Source: an uncultured Pseudomonadota bacterium (GTDB taxonomy: Bacteria > Pseudomonadota > Gammaproteobacteria > Steroidobacterales > Steroidobacteraceae). From it: 33,742 nucleotides of DNA. The notes beneath the pieces were generated by a model. The model saw only the letters and a program-made list of their open reading frames with translations, was not told where the DNA came from and searched no databases. A program made the position numbers and the translations under genes. Where the stretch lies: the NCBI GenBank assembly GCA_937920275.1, contig CALGVD010000129.1:1-33742 (forward strand). The letters are read 5' to 3'. Positions 6,385 through 15,012 of the stretch are shown here, piece by piece (position 1 is the first letter of the stretch; the number at the start of each line of letters is the position of its first letter).

Positions 6385-8199
6385 ATGTCCCGAGCCGCCT
6401 CGACCCTCCCCGTGCTGCTCGCCCTCGTCGCCCTGCTTTCGCCGGCGGCGCGGGCGGACATCGACATCCAAGTGAGCGGTGTCGACGAGGACATCCGGCG
6501 CAATGTGCTCGTGTTCCTCAGCCTTGAGCGCTACAAGACGCGCGACGATCTCGACGAAGCGCTGATCGGTCGACTCGGTGAGCGCGCTGAGCGCGAGGCG
6601 GCCTCGGCGCTGCGACCGTTCGGCTACTACACCCCACAAGTCAGCGCGGAAGTCGTCCGCACCGCACCGGGAGAATGGCGGGCGCGCATCGCCATCGAGC
6701 CGGGCGAGCCGGTGCTCCTCGAAGAGGTCCGGGTCGAGGTCAGCGGCGCAGGGCTCGAGCATCCCGCGTTCCGGACGCTGCTCGAGGAGCTGCCGCTGCG
6801 TCGCGGCGAGCGTCTCAACCATGCGGCCTACGATGGGCTGAAAGGCGAGCTGCGGCGTCTGGCGGCCACCCTCGGCTACGCCGAGGCGCGCCTGTCGGCC
6901 AACGAGATGCTGGTGGACCTCGAGAGCCGCACTGCACGCATCCATCTCGCGATGGAGACCGGACCTCGGTACTCGTTCGGTCCCACCACCATCACGCAAC
7001 GCTCGCTCGACGAGGATCTGCTGCGTCGTTACCTGCGCTTCCGCGAGTCCGCGCCCTACGATGCCACCGAACTGCTGCGCACGCAGTTCGCGCTCGATGA
7101 CAGCCAGTATTTTTCGACGGTAGAGGTGATCGCGGGTGAACCCGACCGTTCGACCCTGCTGATCCCGGTGTCCGTGCTCGCCGAGCCGAACCGTCGCAAC
7201 CGCTATTCGGTCGGTGTCGGATACGCGACCGACAGCAAGGCGCGCGGCACGCTCAGCTGGGAGAACCGACGCTTCAACGACCGCGGTCACCGGATGCGCG
7301 CCGAGCTCAAGGCTGCGCAGATCGAGCAGTCCTTCGAGGCACGCTATGTGATCCCCATCGGCGATCCGGCGCTCGAAAAGCTGTCCTTCGAGACCCGCTG
7401 GGCGCGCGACGACCGCGGCGATCTCGAGACGCGCACGCTGCGGTTCCAGCCGTCCGTCACGCATGTGCTCGGCGACTGGCAACGCGTGCTGTCCGCGTCG
7501 CTCTCGAACATCGAGACGATCACGGCGGCCACCCCCACGCAACCCTCCTCGCGGGACTCCAGCCTGCTCGTCATCCCGGCCATCAGCTACTCCTCTGTAC
7601 CGCGCGGTTACCTCGGCGAAGCGCTGTTCTCACGGACCTTCAACGCCGAGCTGCGGGGCTCCGCCGAAGCGCTCGGTGCGCCCACCGAGTTCCTGCAGTT
7701 GAAGGTCGAGGCGGAGAAGGTCTTCAATCTCGCGCCGAAGTGGAACACCTACCTGCGCGGCCAACTCGGCACCACCTGGGTGACCGAGACCGCCCTGCTC
7801 CCCGGTACCGAGCGTTTCTTCGCCGGCGGTGATCGCAGCGTGCGCGGTTTCGGCTACAACGACCTCTCCCCGCTCGATGCAGGCGGCGCAAAGATCGGCG
7901 GTCGCCACCTCTTCACCGGTTCCGCGGAGCTGATCCGCGACCTGCCGCGAAACCTCGCCCTTGCCGTGTTCGTGGATGTCGGCAATGCCTTCGACGATTT
8001 CGGCGATCCGCTCCAGTACTCGGCAGGGATCGGCCTGCGGTTCAGGCTGCCCGTGGTGAGCGTCGGCATCGACCTCGCGCAACCCCTGACCAACCCACGC
8101 TGCCGCAGCGCGACACCCGATCCACGCTGCCGGACAGAGCCAGGCTTCGACGCTCTGGACGGACCACGATTGCACCTCAATTTCTCACCCAAGCTATGA
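6385..8199 (+). CDS. tamA: Translocation and assembly module outer-membrane protein TamA
   Basis: A 604-residue Omp85-family protein. The N-terminus is a Sec signal peptide with cleavage likely after Ala-Arg-Ala (about residue 24). POTRA-type domains fill about 25-270, with a DUF-like first POTRA followed by two more. The beta-barrel domain (about 280-604) contains the Omp85 lid-loop motif Val-Arg-Gly-Phe within GGDRSVRGFGYNDLSP, and the chain ends in a strand with a terminal Leu. TamA works with TamB, encoded directly downstream with a 4-nt overlap, in outer-membrane protein assembly and possibly phospholipid transport. ATG 6385 was chosen because it starts directly at the signal peptide. 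A weak AAAGG lies 14 nt upstream. The upstream open frame reaches back into nudC but is not needed. Confidence 0.95.
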   Translation: MSRAASTLPVLLALVALLSPAARADIDIQVSGVDEDIRRNVLVFLSLERYKTRDDLDEALIGRLGERAEREAASALRPFGYYTPQVSAEVVRTAPGEWRARIAIEPGEPVLLEEVRVEVSGAGLEHPAFRTLLEELPLRRGERLNHAAYDGLKGELRRLAATLGYAEARLSANEMLVDLESRTARIHLAMETGPRYSFGPTTITQRSLDEDLLRRYLRFRESAPYDATELLRTQFALDDSQYFSTVEVIAGEPDRSTLLIPVSVLAEPNRRNRYSVGVGYATDSKARGTLSWENRRFNDRGHRMRAELKAAQIEQSFEARYVIPIGDPALEKLSFETRWARDDRGDLETRTLRFQPSVTHVLGDWQRVLSASLSNIETITAATPTQPSSRDSSLLVIPAISYSSVPRGYLGEALFSRTFNAELRGSAEALGAPTEFLQLKVEAEKVFNLAPKWNTYLRGQLGTTWVTETALLPGTERFFAGGDRSVRGFGYNDLSPLDAGGAKIGGRHLFTGSAELIRDLPRNLALAVFVDVGNAFDDFGDPLQYSAGIGLRFRLPVVSVGIDLAQPLTNPRCRSATPDPRCRTEPGFDALDGPRLHLNFSPKL

Positions 8200-11100
8200 C
8201 CATGAAAGTCCGCTGGCTGTTGCTGCCGATCGTGCTGCTGACGCTGACAGCGCTCGCCGCCCTCGCGGCGTTGGCCACCGTGATGCACTCGGAATCCGCG
8301 CTGCAGTTCATCGTGCGGCAGCTGCCCGAGCGCTTCGGCAGCATCGAGCGCTTGGTGGTGAAGGATGTCAGCGGCACGCTCGCCAAGGGCGTGCGCATCG
8401 GCAGTCTGGAAGTCGAGCACGACCTCGTGGGCATCCAGGTCACCGGGTTGGCGTTCCGCGTCGCGCCGCTGCCGCTCGTCTGGCAATCCATCGAGGTGCG
8501 CGGTTTCGACCTCCAGGAACTGCGCATCGAGCAACGGGTGCGCGACCGGCCGCCGCCCGACCGTACACCGCGGTTCCTGCCCGGCCTGCTCTCGATCTGG
8601 ACCGAGGACGCACGCATACACCGCACCGTCATCCAACCGGTCGAAGGCAAACCAGTCGAGCTGCGCGATGCGATCTTGAGCGGCACGCTCTACGGCAAAG
8701 TGGCGCGGATCCGGCGCGCGGAGCTCGCCCTCGCAGACCTGCAGGTGACCGCCCAAGGTCTGCTCACCGCAGACGATCCGCTCGATCTCGAGGGCTCAGC
8801 CACTGCGACGTTCACACCTGCCCAAGGGCCACGCTGGGTGATCGTCGCCAGCATCGACGGTGACCTCGCGGGCGCTGCCGTGACCGGCGGCATACGCGAG
8901 CCGTTCCGGGCGGAGTTGGACGATGCGCAGTTCCGCGCACTCGCACCCTGGGGCCTCACCGGCGAGGCGACGATCAGCGACCTCGATCTCGCCGAGTTCG
9001 GCGGTGGCTCAGCGCTCGGCATCCTCTCGGGCAGGCTGACGCTGCGGCTCGACCGGGACGCCTACCTTGCCCAAGGTAGACTCGACGCTGCAGGTCTCGG
9101 CATCGGCCCGGTCGATGTCGACATCGATGCGATGTACGCCGAACGCCAGGTCGCACTGCGCCGCGCCGACCTGCAACACCCCGCCTCCGGGATGCGTGCG
9201 AGCACGGCCGGCACCGTGACCCTCGCCGAGGGCGACACCCTCGTCGATCTGAAAGGGCGTTGGCAGGGCTTCCGTTGGCCCCTCACGGGACAGGCGGTAC
9301 CGATCGTCAAAAGTCCTGCCGGAGAATTCACGCTGGCGGGCGGAGGTCCTTGGTCGGTCACGAGCAGCGGTCGATTCGAGGTACCCGACCTGCCGCCGAT
9401 CGACGAGACGCTCGCCGGTACGCTCTATCCGGACAGGTTCGTCATCACGCGCAGCGAGATCCGTACGATGGACGCGCGGGCTGCGCTGGTCGGAGAGGTC
9501 AGTTGGCAGCCGCGCGAAGCGTGGCGGCTGAAGGGGCCGGTTCGGGGCCTCAACCTCGGCAAACTGCGCCCCGATCTGCCGGGGTCGCTCGATTTCACCG
9601 TCGACGCGCGCGGCACCGGTTTCGGTGCGACCCAGATCATCGATGTCGATGTCACCGCTCTTTCCGGCCGACTGCGCGGCACCGCAGCGAGGGGGAGCGG
9701 CAGTGTCCGCTACGCGCGGGACACGCTCACTTTCCGCAAGGTCGATGTCGCTGCAGGCGGCTTCCGCCTCGCGCTCGACGGCGAACTTTCCCCGCGCAGG
9801 CGCGATCTGCGGTTCCAGGTCGTGGCCAGCGACCTCGGCGTGCTCGCTGCCGGCGCGCGTGGCAGTCTGCGTGCCGAGGGCACGCTGCGGGGCACGCCCG
9901 CCGCCATGTCGGTACGCGCGGAAGCAACTGGTCGAAACCTCGACTATCAGGGGATCCGCGCCGTGACGCTCGACGCGGACATCGATGTCGATCCGAGCGG
10001 CGATCGCAACCGGCCGGCGCGCGCCAGCATCGTGGCCCGCGACATCGAGGCCTACGGGCAGACATTCAAAACACTGCGCTTCAACCTGAACGGACCGGTC
10101 GGCAACCATTCGCTCGCGCTCGATCTCGATGGGGAGAGTCTCGCGCTCGAAGCGCGCGGCACCGGTCGCATCGAAGGCGATCGTTGGCGGCAATCTTGGG
10201 ACGGCGCCGATGTCGATCTGCCGGCTGACATCACCTTGACCCTCAGTTCACCGCTGGCGTTGTCGTTGTCCCCGGGTCGCATCGAGGCGGAACCTTTCTG
10301 TATGCGCAGCCGCGACAGCCCACGCTGGGGCCAGGCCGTGACGCTATGCGCCGAAGGCGGTCTCGATCCCGCCGGCTGGCGCGCCAAAGGGAAGATCGAT
10401 GGACTGCCTCTGGCGAGCCTGCTCGACGCGCCTTCGCCGAAGGCCAGTTATACGGGTCGCATGGACGCCACGGTCGATCTGCGCGGCAGCGGCGAGGGTC
10501 CGCCGCTCGGTACGCTGCGCGTGACGCTCGAAGACGCTGCGTTGCGGTGGCAACGCGCGGGAGCGAAAGAGGACCTGATGGTGCTCGGAACCGGTCTGCT
10601 CACCGCTGAATCCACCGCAGCCGGCGTGGAAGGCGCGCTGCAGCTCGCAGCCGGCGAGCGCGGTAGCGTCGTGGGCACGCTGCAGACGACCCATGTCGCC
10701 GGGGACTGGCGTGCGATGCCGCTGCGCGCGACGCTCAAGGCCGACTCCACCGCGCTCGTACTGCTGCACCTGTATGTGCCCGAGATCGATCGCGCAGCAG
10801 GCGATCTGTCCTTAGACCTCGTCATCGGCGGCACCCTCGGTGCGCCGCTCGTCAACGGCGTCGCGCGGCTTGCGCGCGGCGAGCTCGACTTCTATCAGGT
10901 CAACCTCGCGCTGCGCGACCTCACCGCCGAAGCCCGCCTCATCGACAACGGCTTCGTGTTGAGATCCTCGGGCCGCGCGGGTGAAGGTCGTATCGCGGCC
11001 GACGCGGAGCTCGTCTGGCGCGATCGCGAACCGTACGGCGAGCTCAGCATCAAGGGCGATGACCTGTTGGTGGCGGATGTCCCGGAAGCGCGCATCACGG

Positions 11101-11963
11101 CCTCGCCCGACCTGCGGTTCCGGGTCGCGGGCCGCGACCTCTCGGCCACCGGCGTGGTCCGCATCCCCTACGCGCGCCTCGTGCCCGCCGATCTGACGGG
11201 TGCCGTTCTGTCCTCAGCAGATGAAGTGCTGGTCGGCGCGGAGCCTGTCGATCCCGAAAGCAGCTTCCGTGTCTCGAGCAACATCCGCTTGGTCCTCGGT
11301 GACAAGGTCACCCTCGACTCGTTCGGCTTGAGCGGACGGCTTGCGGGCACGCTCAATGTCATCACCCAGCCCGACGGCAACAGCCGCGGCTCAGGGGAGC
11401 TCGGCGTCGTCGAAGGCAAGTATGCGGCGCTCGGCCGCCGTCTCGACATCGAGCGCGGTCGGCTGGTCTTCACCGGCGGCGCACTCAACGACCCGGGCGT
11501 CGACATCCGTGCGACCAAAGAATTCCCGGATGTGAAGGCCGGCGTGAACGTCCGCGGTACGCTGCGCGCACCACGCATGACCTTCTTCGCCGAACCGTCG
11601 CTGCCGCAGTCACAGATCGTCTCGCTGTTGTTGGCGGGTGGCACGTTCGACAGTGCGCAAGGCGATGCGGCGAGCGCCGGCCGCAGCGCCCTGATCGCGC
11701 AGGGCGGCGCGATCCTCGCCCAGCAGCTCGGCCAACGGATCGGCATCGAGGATGTCGGCATCGAGCAGAACCTCGCCAACGAGGCCTCGCTGGTGCTCGG
11801 CAAGTATCTCTCGCCGAGGCTCTATGTCAGCTACGGCATCTCGCTCGCCGAGGCGATCAACACCTTCAAGATGCGCTACACCATCAACGACCGCTGGACC
11901 ATCAAGACCGAAGCCGGCAAGGAAGTCAGCGCGGACATCGTCTACACGGTCGAAAAGGACTGA
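8196..11963 (+). CDS. tamB: Translocation and assembly module inner-membrane protein TamB
   Basis: A 1255-residue member of the TamB/AsmA-like bridge-protein family. An N-terminal membrane anchor (about 6-30, rich in Leu and Ala) is followed by a very long run of short beta-strands, expected to form a periplasmic beta-taco groove. The conserved TamB (DUF490) domain occupies roughly the last 350 residues, including the GVDIRATKEF-PDVKAGVNVRG-like region and the final segment ending SADIVYTVEKD. E. coli TamB is 1259 residues. It starts at ATG 8196 within the tamA stop region (4-nt overlap), so the two are coupled. It should span from inner to outer membrane and contact TamA. No frameshift or truncation is seen. 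Confidence 0.95.
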   Translation: MTMKVRWLLLPIVLLTLTALAALAALATVMHSESALQFIVRQLPERFGSIERLVVKDVSGTLAKGVRIGSLEVEHDLVGIQVTGLAFRVAPLPLVWQSIEVRGFDLQELRIEQRVRDRPPPDRTPRFLPGLLSIWTEDARIHRTVIQPVEGKPVELRDAILSGTLYGKVARIRRAELALADLQVTAQGLLTADDPLDLEGSATATFTPAQGPRWVIVASIDGDLAGAAVTGGIREPFRAELDDAQFRALAPWGLTGEATISDLDLAEFGGGSALGILSGRLTLRLDRDAYLAQGRLDAAGLGIGPVDVDIDAMYAERQVALRRADLQHPASGMRASTAGTVTLAEGDTLVDLKGRWQGFRWPLTGQAVPIVKSPAGEFTLAGGGPWSVTSSGRFEVPDLPPIDETLAGTLYPDRFVITRSEIRTMDARAALVGEVSWQPREAWRLKGPVRGLNLGKLRPDLPGSLDFTVDARGTGFGATQIIDVDVTALSGRLRGTAARGSGSVRYARDTLTFRKVDVAAGGFRLALDGELSPRRRDLRFQVVASDLGVLAAGARGSLRAEGTLRGTPAAMSVRAEATGRNLDYQGIRAVTLDADIDVDPSGDRNRPARASIVARDIEAYGQTFKTLRFNLNGPVGNHSLALDLDGESLALEARGTGRIEGDRWRQSWDGADVDLPADITLTLSSPLALSLSPGRIEAEPFCMRSRDSPRWGQAVTLCAEGGLDPAGWRAKGKIDGLPLASLLDAPSPKASYTGRMDATVDLRGSGEGPPLGTLRVTLEDAALRWQRAGAKEDLMVLGTGLLTAESTAAGVEGALQLAAGERGSVVGTLQTTHVAGDWRAMPLRATLKADSTALVLLHLYVPEIDRAAGDLSLDLVIGGTLGAPLVNGVARLARGELDFYQVNLALRDLTAEARLIDNGFVLRSSGRAGEGRIAADAELVWRDREPYGELSIKGDDLLVADVPEARITASPDLRFRVAGRDLSATGVVRIPYARLVPADLTGAVLSSADEVLVGAEPVDPESSFRVSSNIRLVLGDKVTLDSFGLSGRLAGTLNVITQPDGNSRGSGELGVVEGKYAALGRRLDIERGRLVFTGGALNDPGVDIRATKEFPDVKAGVNVRGTLRAPRMTFFAEPSLPQSQIVSLLLAGGTFDSAQGDAASAGRSALIAQGGAILAQQLGQRIGIEDVGIEQNLANEASLVLGKYLSPRLYVSYGISLAEAINTFKMRYTINDRWTIKTEAGKEVSADIVYTVEKD

Positions 11964-11969
11964 CCCCCA

Positions 11970-12003
11970 GCCCCGGCGCACCACCCGCCCCGGCGCACCG
12001 CCG
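11970..12003. repeat. 17-bp tandem repeat, two copies, after tamB
   Basis: Two adjacent 17-bp units share their first 13 bases (GCCCCGGCGCACC) and match at 15 of 17 positions. They fill half of the 68-bp tamB-yjdF gap. No hairpin with a T-tract is visible there. Confidence 0.75.
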
Positions 12004-12018
12004 ACCCCTGCCGCAGGC

Positions 12019-12024
12019 TACACT
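12019..12024 (+). promoter_or_regulatory. -10-like hexamer TACACT before the yjdF-like gene
   Basis: TACACT ends 7 nt before ATG 12032. GTGGAGG fills the gap and directly touches the ATG, too close for normal Shine-Dalgarno use. Confidence 0.4.
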
Positions 12025-12031
12025 GTGGAGG

Positions 12032-12721
12032 ATGTCGCGGACCCGGCTCATCCAGACTCTGGCCGCAGCTTTCGCGCTGCTGTGGGTCGTACTTGCCCTA
12101 TCTCCTTTCGACCGCTCCGACTGGCTGCTCGAGAACGTGTTGACCGTGGTCGGCGTGGGAGTGCTGGTGGCGACCCGCCGAGTGCTGCCGTTGTCGAACG
12201 CGTCCTATGTCTCGATCTTCCTTTTCCTCTGCCTGCACACCATCGGCGCGCACTACACCTATTCTCTGGTGCCTTATGACGAGGCCTTCCGTGCCGTCAC
12301 CGGCCATCCGTTCGATGGATCGTCCGAGGGTGCCCGCAACCACTACGACCGGTTCGTGCACTTCGCCTACGGATCGCTTTTGATCCTGCCGCTACGCGAG
12401 CTCATGATGCGGCATGCCGGCGTCCGGGGTTTTTGGAGCTACTTCCTGCCGATCGACATCGTCCTGTCCACCTCGGCGCTCTACGAATTGATCGAGTGGG
12501 GCGCAGCTATCTTCTTCGGCGGCGATCTGGGCGCTGCATTCCTCGGCACCCAAGGCGACGGATGGGATGCCCACAAGGACATTGCACTCGGCGGGCTCGG
12601 CGGGCTCGTCGCGACGCTCGTCCTCTGGGCCACCCACCGGGTCACAGGACGGGACAGGACGCTCGATCGGCTGCCTCATGCAGGCGCGCCGCAGCAGTCG
12701 GATCCGGTGATCTTGAGATGA
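12032..12721 (+). CDS. yjdF: YjdF-like inner-membrane protein (DUF2238)
   Basis: A 229-residue polytopic membrane protein of the DUF2238/YjdF family. Hydrophobic segments lie near 6-24, 34-50, 56-78, 112-130, 135-155 and 185-202. Family motifs are visible as GAHYTYSLVPYD (about 72-83), NHYDRFVHFAYG (about 103-114), YELIEWGAA (about 151-159) and GTQGDGWDAHKD (about 172-183). These are conserved polar clusters beside membrane helices and suggest metal or ligand binding, but the function is unknown. The gene follows tamB by 68 nt and ends in a 4-nt overlap with the flavodoxin-fold gene, so those two are likely coupled. A -10-like hexamer just before the ATG suggests its own promoter. Confidence 0.88.
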   Translation: MSRTRLIQTLAAAFALLWVVLALSPFDRSDWLLENVLTVVGVGVLVATRRVLPLSNASYVSIFLFLCLHTIGAHYTYSLVPYDEAFRAVTGHPFDGSSEGARNHYDRFVHFAYGSLLILPLRELMMRHAGVRGFWSYFLPIDIVLSTSALYELIEWGAAIFFGGDLGAAFLGTQGDGWDAHKDIALGGLGGLVATLVLWATHRVTGRDRTLDRLPHAGAPQQSDPVILR

Positions 12722-13236
12722 TCGGGCCCGTGCGCATCCTCTTGGTCTACGGCGGTCAGCCGAACGGCCGCACCGAACAGCTTCGCCGCGAGGTCGTCGC
12801 GGGCATCGCGAAGGCTGCGCGAGCGGACGACGAGGGCGCAGCCGACGCGCCAGGCACGGTGCCAGGCACGGTGTATGAACTGCGTGAACGGCACGCGCTC
12901 CTCGCGACGGCCGATGACCTGTTGTGGGCGCAAGGCTTGCTGCTCGGGACGCCCGAGCACTTCGGCTACATGTCGGGCGCCCTCAAAGATTTCTTCGACC
13001 GCAGCTTCTATCCGGCTGAAGCGCGCACGGCCGGACTGCCGTACGGGCTGTTCGTCAGCGCAGGCAACGACGGGCGCGGCACGATCACGGCCGTGGAGCG
13101 GATCGTCGCGGGCTATGGTTGGCGGGCGATCGCGGATCCGGTGCGGGTCGTGGGCGACCCGGACGAGGCCGCGCTGGCGAGTTGCCGGGAACTCGGCGGG
13201 ACGCTCATCGCCGGCCTTGCAGCCGGGATCTTCTAG
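12718..13236 (+). CDS. Flavodoxin-fold NAD(P)H-dependent oxidoreductase
   Basis: A 172-residue flavodoxin-fold protein. It opens with a beta-strand and phosphate-loop region (RILLVYGGQPNGRTEQL, about 6-22) and contains the FMN-pocket motif GTPEHFGYMSGALKDFFDR (77-95), typical of small FMN-binding reductases. A further loop, FVSAGNDGRGT, follows. It should be a cytosolic FMN reductase or quinone/flavin oxidoreductase. ATG 12718 overlaps the yjdF-like stop by 4 nt, so translation is probably coupled. Residues 45-52 are a doubled Pro-Gly-Thr-Val caused by a 12-bp tandem duplication. The stop shares the palindrome CTAG with the stop of the converging gene on the other strand. The precise substrate is unknown. 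Confidence 0.82.
   Translation: MIGPVRILLVYGGQPNGRTEQLRREVVAGIAKAARADDEGAADAPGTVPGTVYELRERHALLATADDLLWAQGLLLGTPEHFGYMSGALKDFFDRSFYPAEARTAGLPYGLFVSAGNDGRGTITAVERIVAGYGWRAIADPVRVVGDPDEAALASCRELGGTLIAGLAAGIF
12849..12872 (+). repeat. 12-bp in-frame tandem duplication
   Basis: GCCAGGCACGGT occurs twice back to back inside the flavodoxin-fold gene and encodes a doubled Pro-Gly-Thr-Val in a surface-loop-like, low-complexity stretch. Confidence 0.85.
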
Positions 13237-13994
13237 CGACCCAAAGCGCGCTGCGCGGCCACATACCCCGGGGCCAATCGCAGCGAGCGCTCGAAGGACC
13301 TCTGGGCGGCGGCGGCGTCTCCGGCTTCGCGGGCGCAGCGGCCGACCCAGAAGTGGGCTTCCGCGGCGCCCCACTCGATCCCGCCGGCACCCCCCGCCCC
13401 GCCCGGCCCCGCGGCGTCGAAAGCGCCGGCGGCAGCCCGGAAGCGCGCACAAGCTTTGCCCTTGTCCCCCCCGACGAAGGCGGGGCGGAAATAGAGCCCG
13501 AAACCATCGACCAATTGCACCCGCGGATGACCGGGCTCGAGCGCAAGTGCCGCCTCGATCGCCTTACCGCTCCGTGACCCGTTGCGGATCGCACCGAGGC
13601 CACCGAGGTTGGCGAGATAGCCGTAACAGGCTGACTGGAGGGCGAACGCCTCGGCGAACTTCGGGTCGGCTTTCACCGCTGCCTCGGTCGCCGCGATACA
13701 CGCCGCACCGGTGCGCTCGGCGTCCTTGTCACGCTTGGCGCCGATCGCGCGCTGCAGCACCCGGAACTGCACGAAGGCTTGGGTATAGCGGTCCTGCGCC
13801 TTGGACGACGTTGCCAGGCCGGTCGCAGAGGCCGCGACGCGTGCGAGGGCTGCGTCGTCGCCGGCGAACCACGCGGTCTGCGCCTGCGCGGCGATCGCGC
13901 CGCGATCGGCCGCTTGGACGCTCGCCTGAGCGGCCGCGGGCAGCGCCACGGCCGCAAGCAGGCTCAAGCCGATCCACGGGACGATGGCCATCAT
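13233..13994 (-). CDS. Secreted tetratricopeptide-like repeat protein
   Basis: A 253-residue protein with an N-terminal signal peptide (hydrophobic 3-22, cleavage likely near Ala-Ala-Ala/Gln). The rest is Ala-rich helical repeats. The last repeat (about 215-250) has the TPR pattern with Trp/Gly/Ala, Ala-x-x-Ser-Phe-Glu-Arg-Ser-Leu-Arg-Leu-Ala-Pro-Gly-Tyr, and an earlier one covers KAIEAALALEPGHPRVQ. It is likely a periplasmic scaffold protein of unknown partner. A Gly/Ala-rich spacer (GPGGAGGAGG) lies near residue 197. It begins 27 nt after the stop of the lipoprotein methyltransferase, so the two probably form an operon. Its TAG stop overlaps the convergent flavodoxin-fold gene by 3-4 bp. 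AGGTGA precedes ATG 13994 by about 11 nt; ATG 13991 is also possible. Confidence 0.75.
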   Translation of the reverse strand: MMAIVPWIGLSLLAAVALPAAAQASVQAADRGAIAAQAQTAWFAGDDAALARVAASATGLATSSKAQDRYTQAFVQFRVLQRAIGAKRDKDAERTGAACIAATEAAVKADPKFAEAFALQSACYGYLANLGGLGAIRNGSRSGKAIEAALALEPGHPRVQLVDGFGLYFRPAFVGGDKGKACARFRAAAGAFDAAGPGGAGGAGGIEWGAAEAHFWVGRCAREAGDAAAAQRSFERSLRLAPGYVAAQRALGR

Positions 13995-14021
13995 GACGGA
14001 CGGGTCACCTGACAGTCCGCC

Positions 14022-14870
14022 TCACTTCGTGAAGCGCAGCGTCATGCGGTCCGACTCGCCGATCGCGTCGTACTTGCTGCGGTCGAAAGTCGGATCGGCG
14101 GGCTTGCCGGAACCGTAAGCCACCGTCGCCCGCGTGGGCGGCAGCGTCCAGACGCCGAACGGATGGTCTGCGGTGTCCTTCGGGTTGGCGTTGATGTCGG
14201 ACCGGGCGACGAGCTTGAGACCGGCGCGCTTCGCGGCATCGATCACGAACTGCTCGGTGACATAGCCCGAGGCGCCCTTGTCTTCGGGCGTGCCGGGCTT
14301 CGCGCGGTGCTGCTCCACGGCCAACGAGCCGCCCGGCTTGAGGGCGCGCGCGACCTGTGCGAAGTAACGATCGACCATCCCCTCCTGACGCATCCAGCCG
14401 TGGATGACGCGCGAGAGCAGGATGAAGTCGTGCTGGGACTCGGCGAGCGGGGGCGCCACCGGCCCCCAGTTCACGAGCTCGACCTTGCCAAAGACCGACG
14501 CGTCGGCGTAACGCGCGGCAAAGGCGTCGCGGCCCTGACGGGCGGCAGGCGTGAGGTTCGGATTGGTGAGGTCGGCCGCGGTCGCGGTGTAACGACCGCC
14601 GGTACGCGCCGCGTAAGGCGCCAGGATCTGTGTCCACCAGCCACCGCCCGGCTGGACCTCGAGGATGGAGGCGCCAGGCTTCAGGCCCCAGAACGCCAAG
14701 GACGGACCAGGTCGCCGCTCGGCATCGCGCTCTTTCTGCTCAGCGCTGCGCGAGCTGCTCGCGAGTACGGAATCGATCGCGGCACGGGACGGCTCAGGCT
14801 CACCCGTGGTCGCACACCCGGTCAGGAAAAAGGACAACGCGACGAGCGCCAAGGGACGGATTGCGGACAT
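14022..14870 (-). CDS. Lipoprotein with class I SAM-methyltransferase fold
   Basis: A 282-residue protein. A hydrophobic N-terminus ends in the lipobox Leu-Thr-Gly-Cys (16-19), so Cys19 should be lipidated and the protein exported. The mature part resembles predicted methyltransferases of the COG4798 group. Motif I is Ile-Leu-Glu-Val-Gln-Pro-Gly-Gly-Gly-Trp-Trp (69-79) instead of the usual GxGxG loop. Later core strands are visible: a DFILLSRVIHGW strand and helix, LKPGGSLAVEQHR, and GYVTEQFVIDAAKRAGLKLVAR. Start ATG 14870 is fixed by AAGGAG 6 nt upstream (14882-14877). It lies 27 nt upstream of the secreted repeat protein. Whether it still binds SAM outside the cytoplasm is unclear. Confidence 0.82.
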   Translation of the reverse strand: MSAIRPLALVALSFFLTGCATTGEPEPSRAAIDSVLASSSRSAEQKERDAERRPGPSLAFWGLKPGASILEVQPGGGWWTQILAPYAARTGGRYTATAADLTNPNLTPAARQGRDAFAARYADASVFGKVELVNWGPVAPPLAESQHDFILLSRVIHGWMRQEGMVDRYFAQVARALKPGGSLAVEQHRAKPGTPEDKGASGYVTEQFVIDAAKRAGLKLVARSDINANPKDTADHPFGVWTLPPTRATVAYGSGKPADPTFDRSKYDAIGESDRMTLRFTK

Positions 14871-14998
14871 GGGTGACTCCTTCGATGGGACACGAGATTC
14901 GGTTGCACAGAGGCTAGCAGAAGCGCACCGATCCGTGCAGCCGTTCGCTGCGGGGTCGCCAGGCGTTGCGAAGGACCACGCTGCTCCGTAAGGCCGGT

Positions 14999-15004
14999 TA
15001 TCGT
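14999..15004 (+). promoter_or_regulatory. -10-like hexamer TATCGT before the GNAT gene
   Basis: TATCGT ends 8 nt before ATG 15013, the same hexamer and spacing as for the yadG-like gene. No convincing -35 element is seen. The 142-bp gap 14871-15012 must hold promoters for both divergent genes. Confidence 0.35.
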
Positions 15005-15012
15005 ATGAGCCC

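Noticed and set aside
6364-7542. Open frame of 392 codons antisense to tamA
   Set aside because: TamA has POTRA and barrel motifs throughout; the antisense product has none.
9009-10193. Open frame of 394 codons antisense to tamB
   Set aside because: The TamB frame is continuous over 1255 residues with the expected domain at the end.
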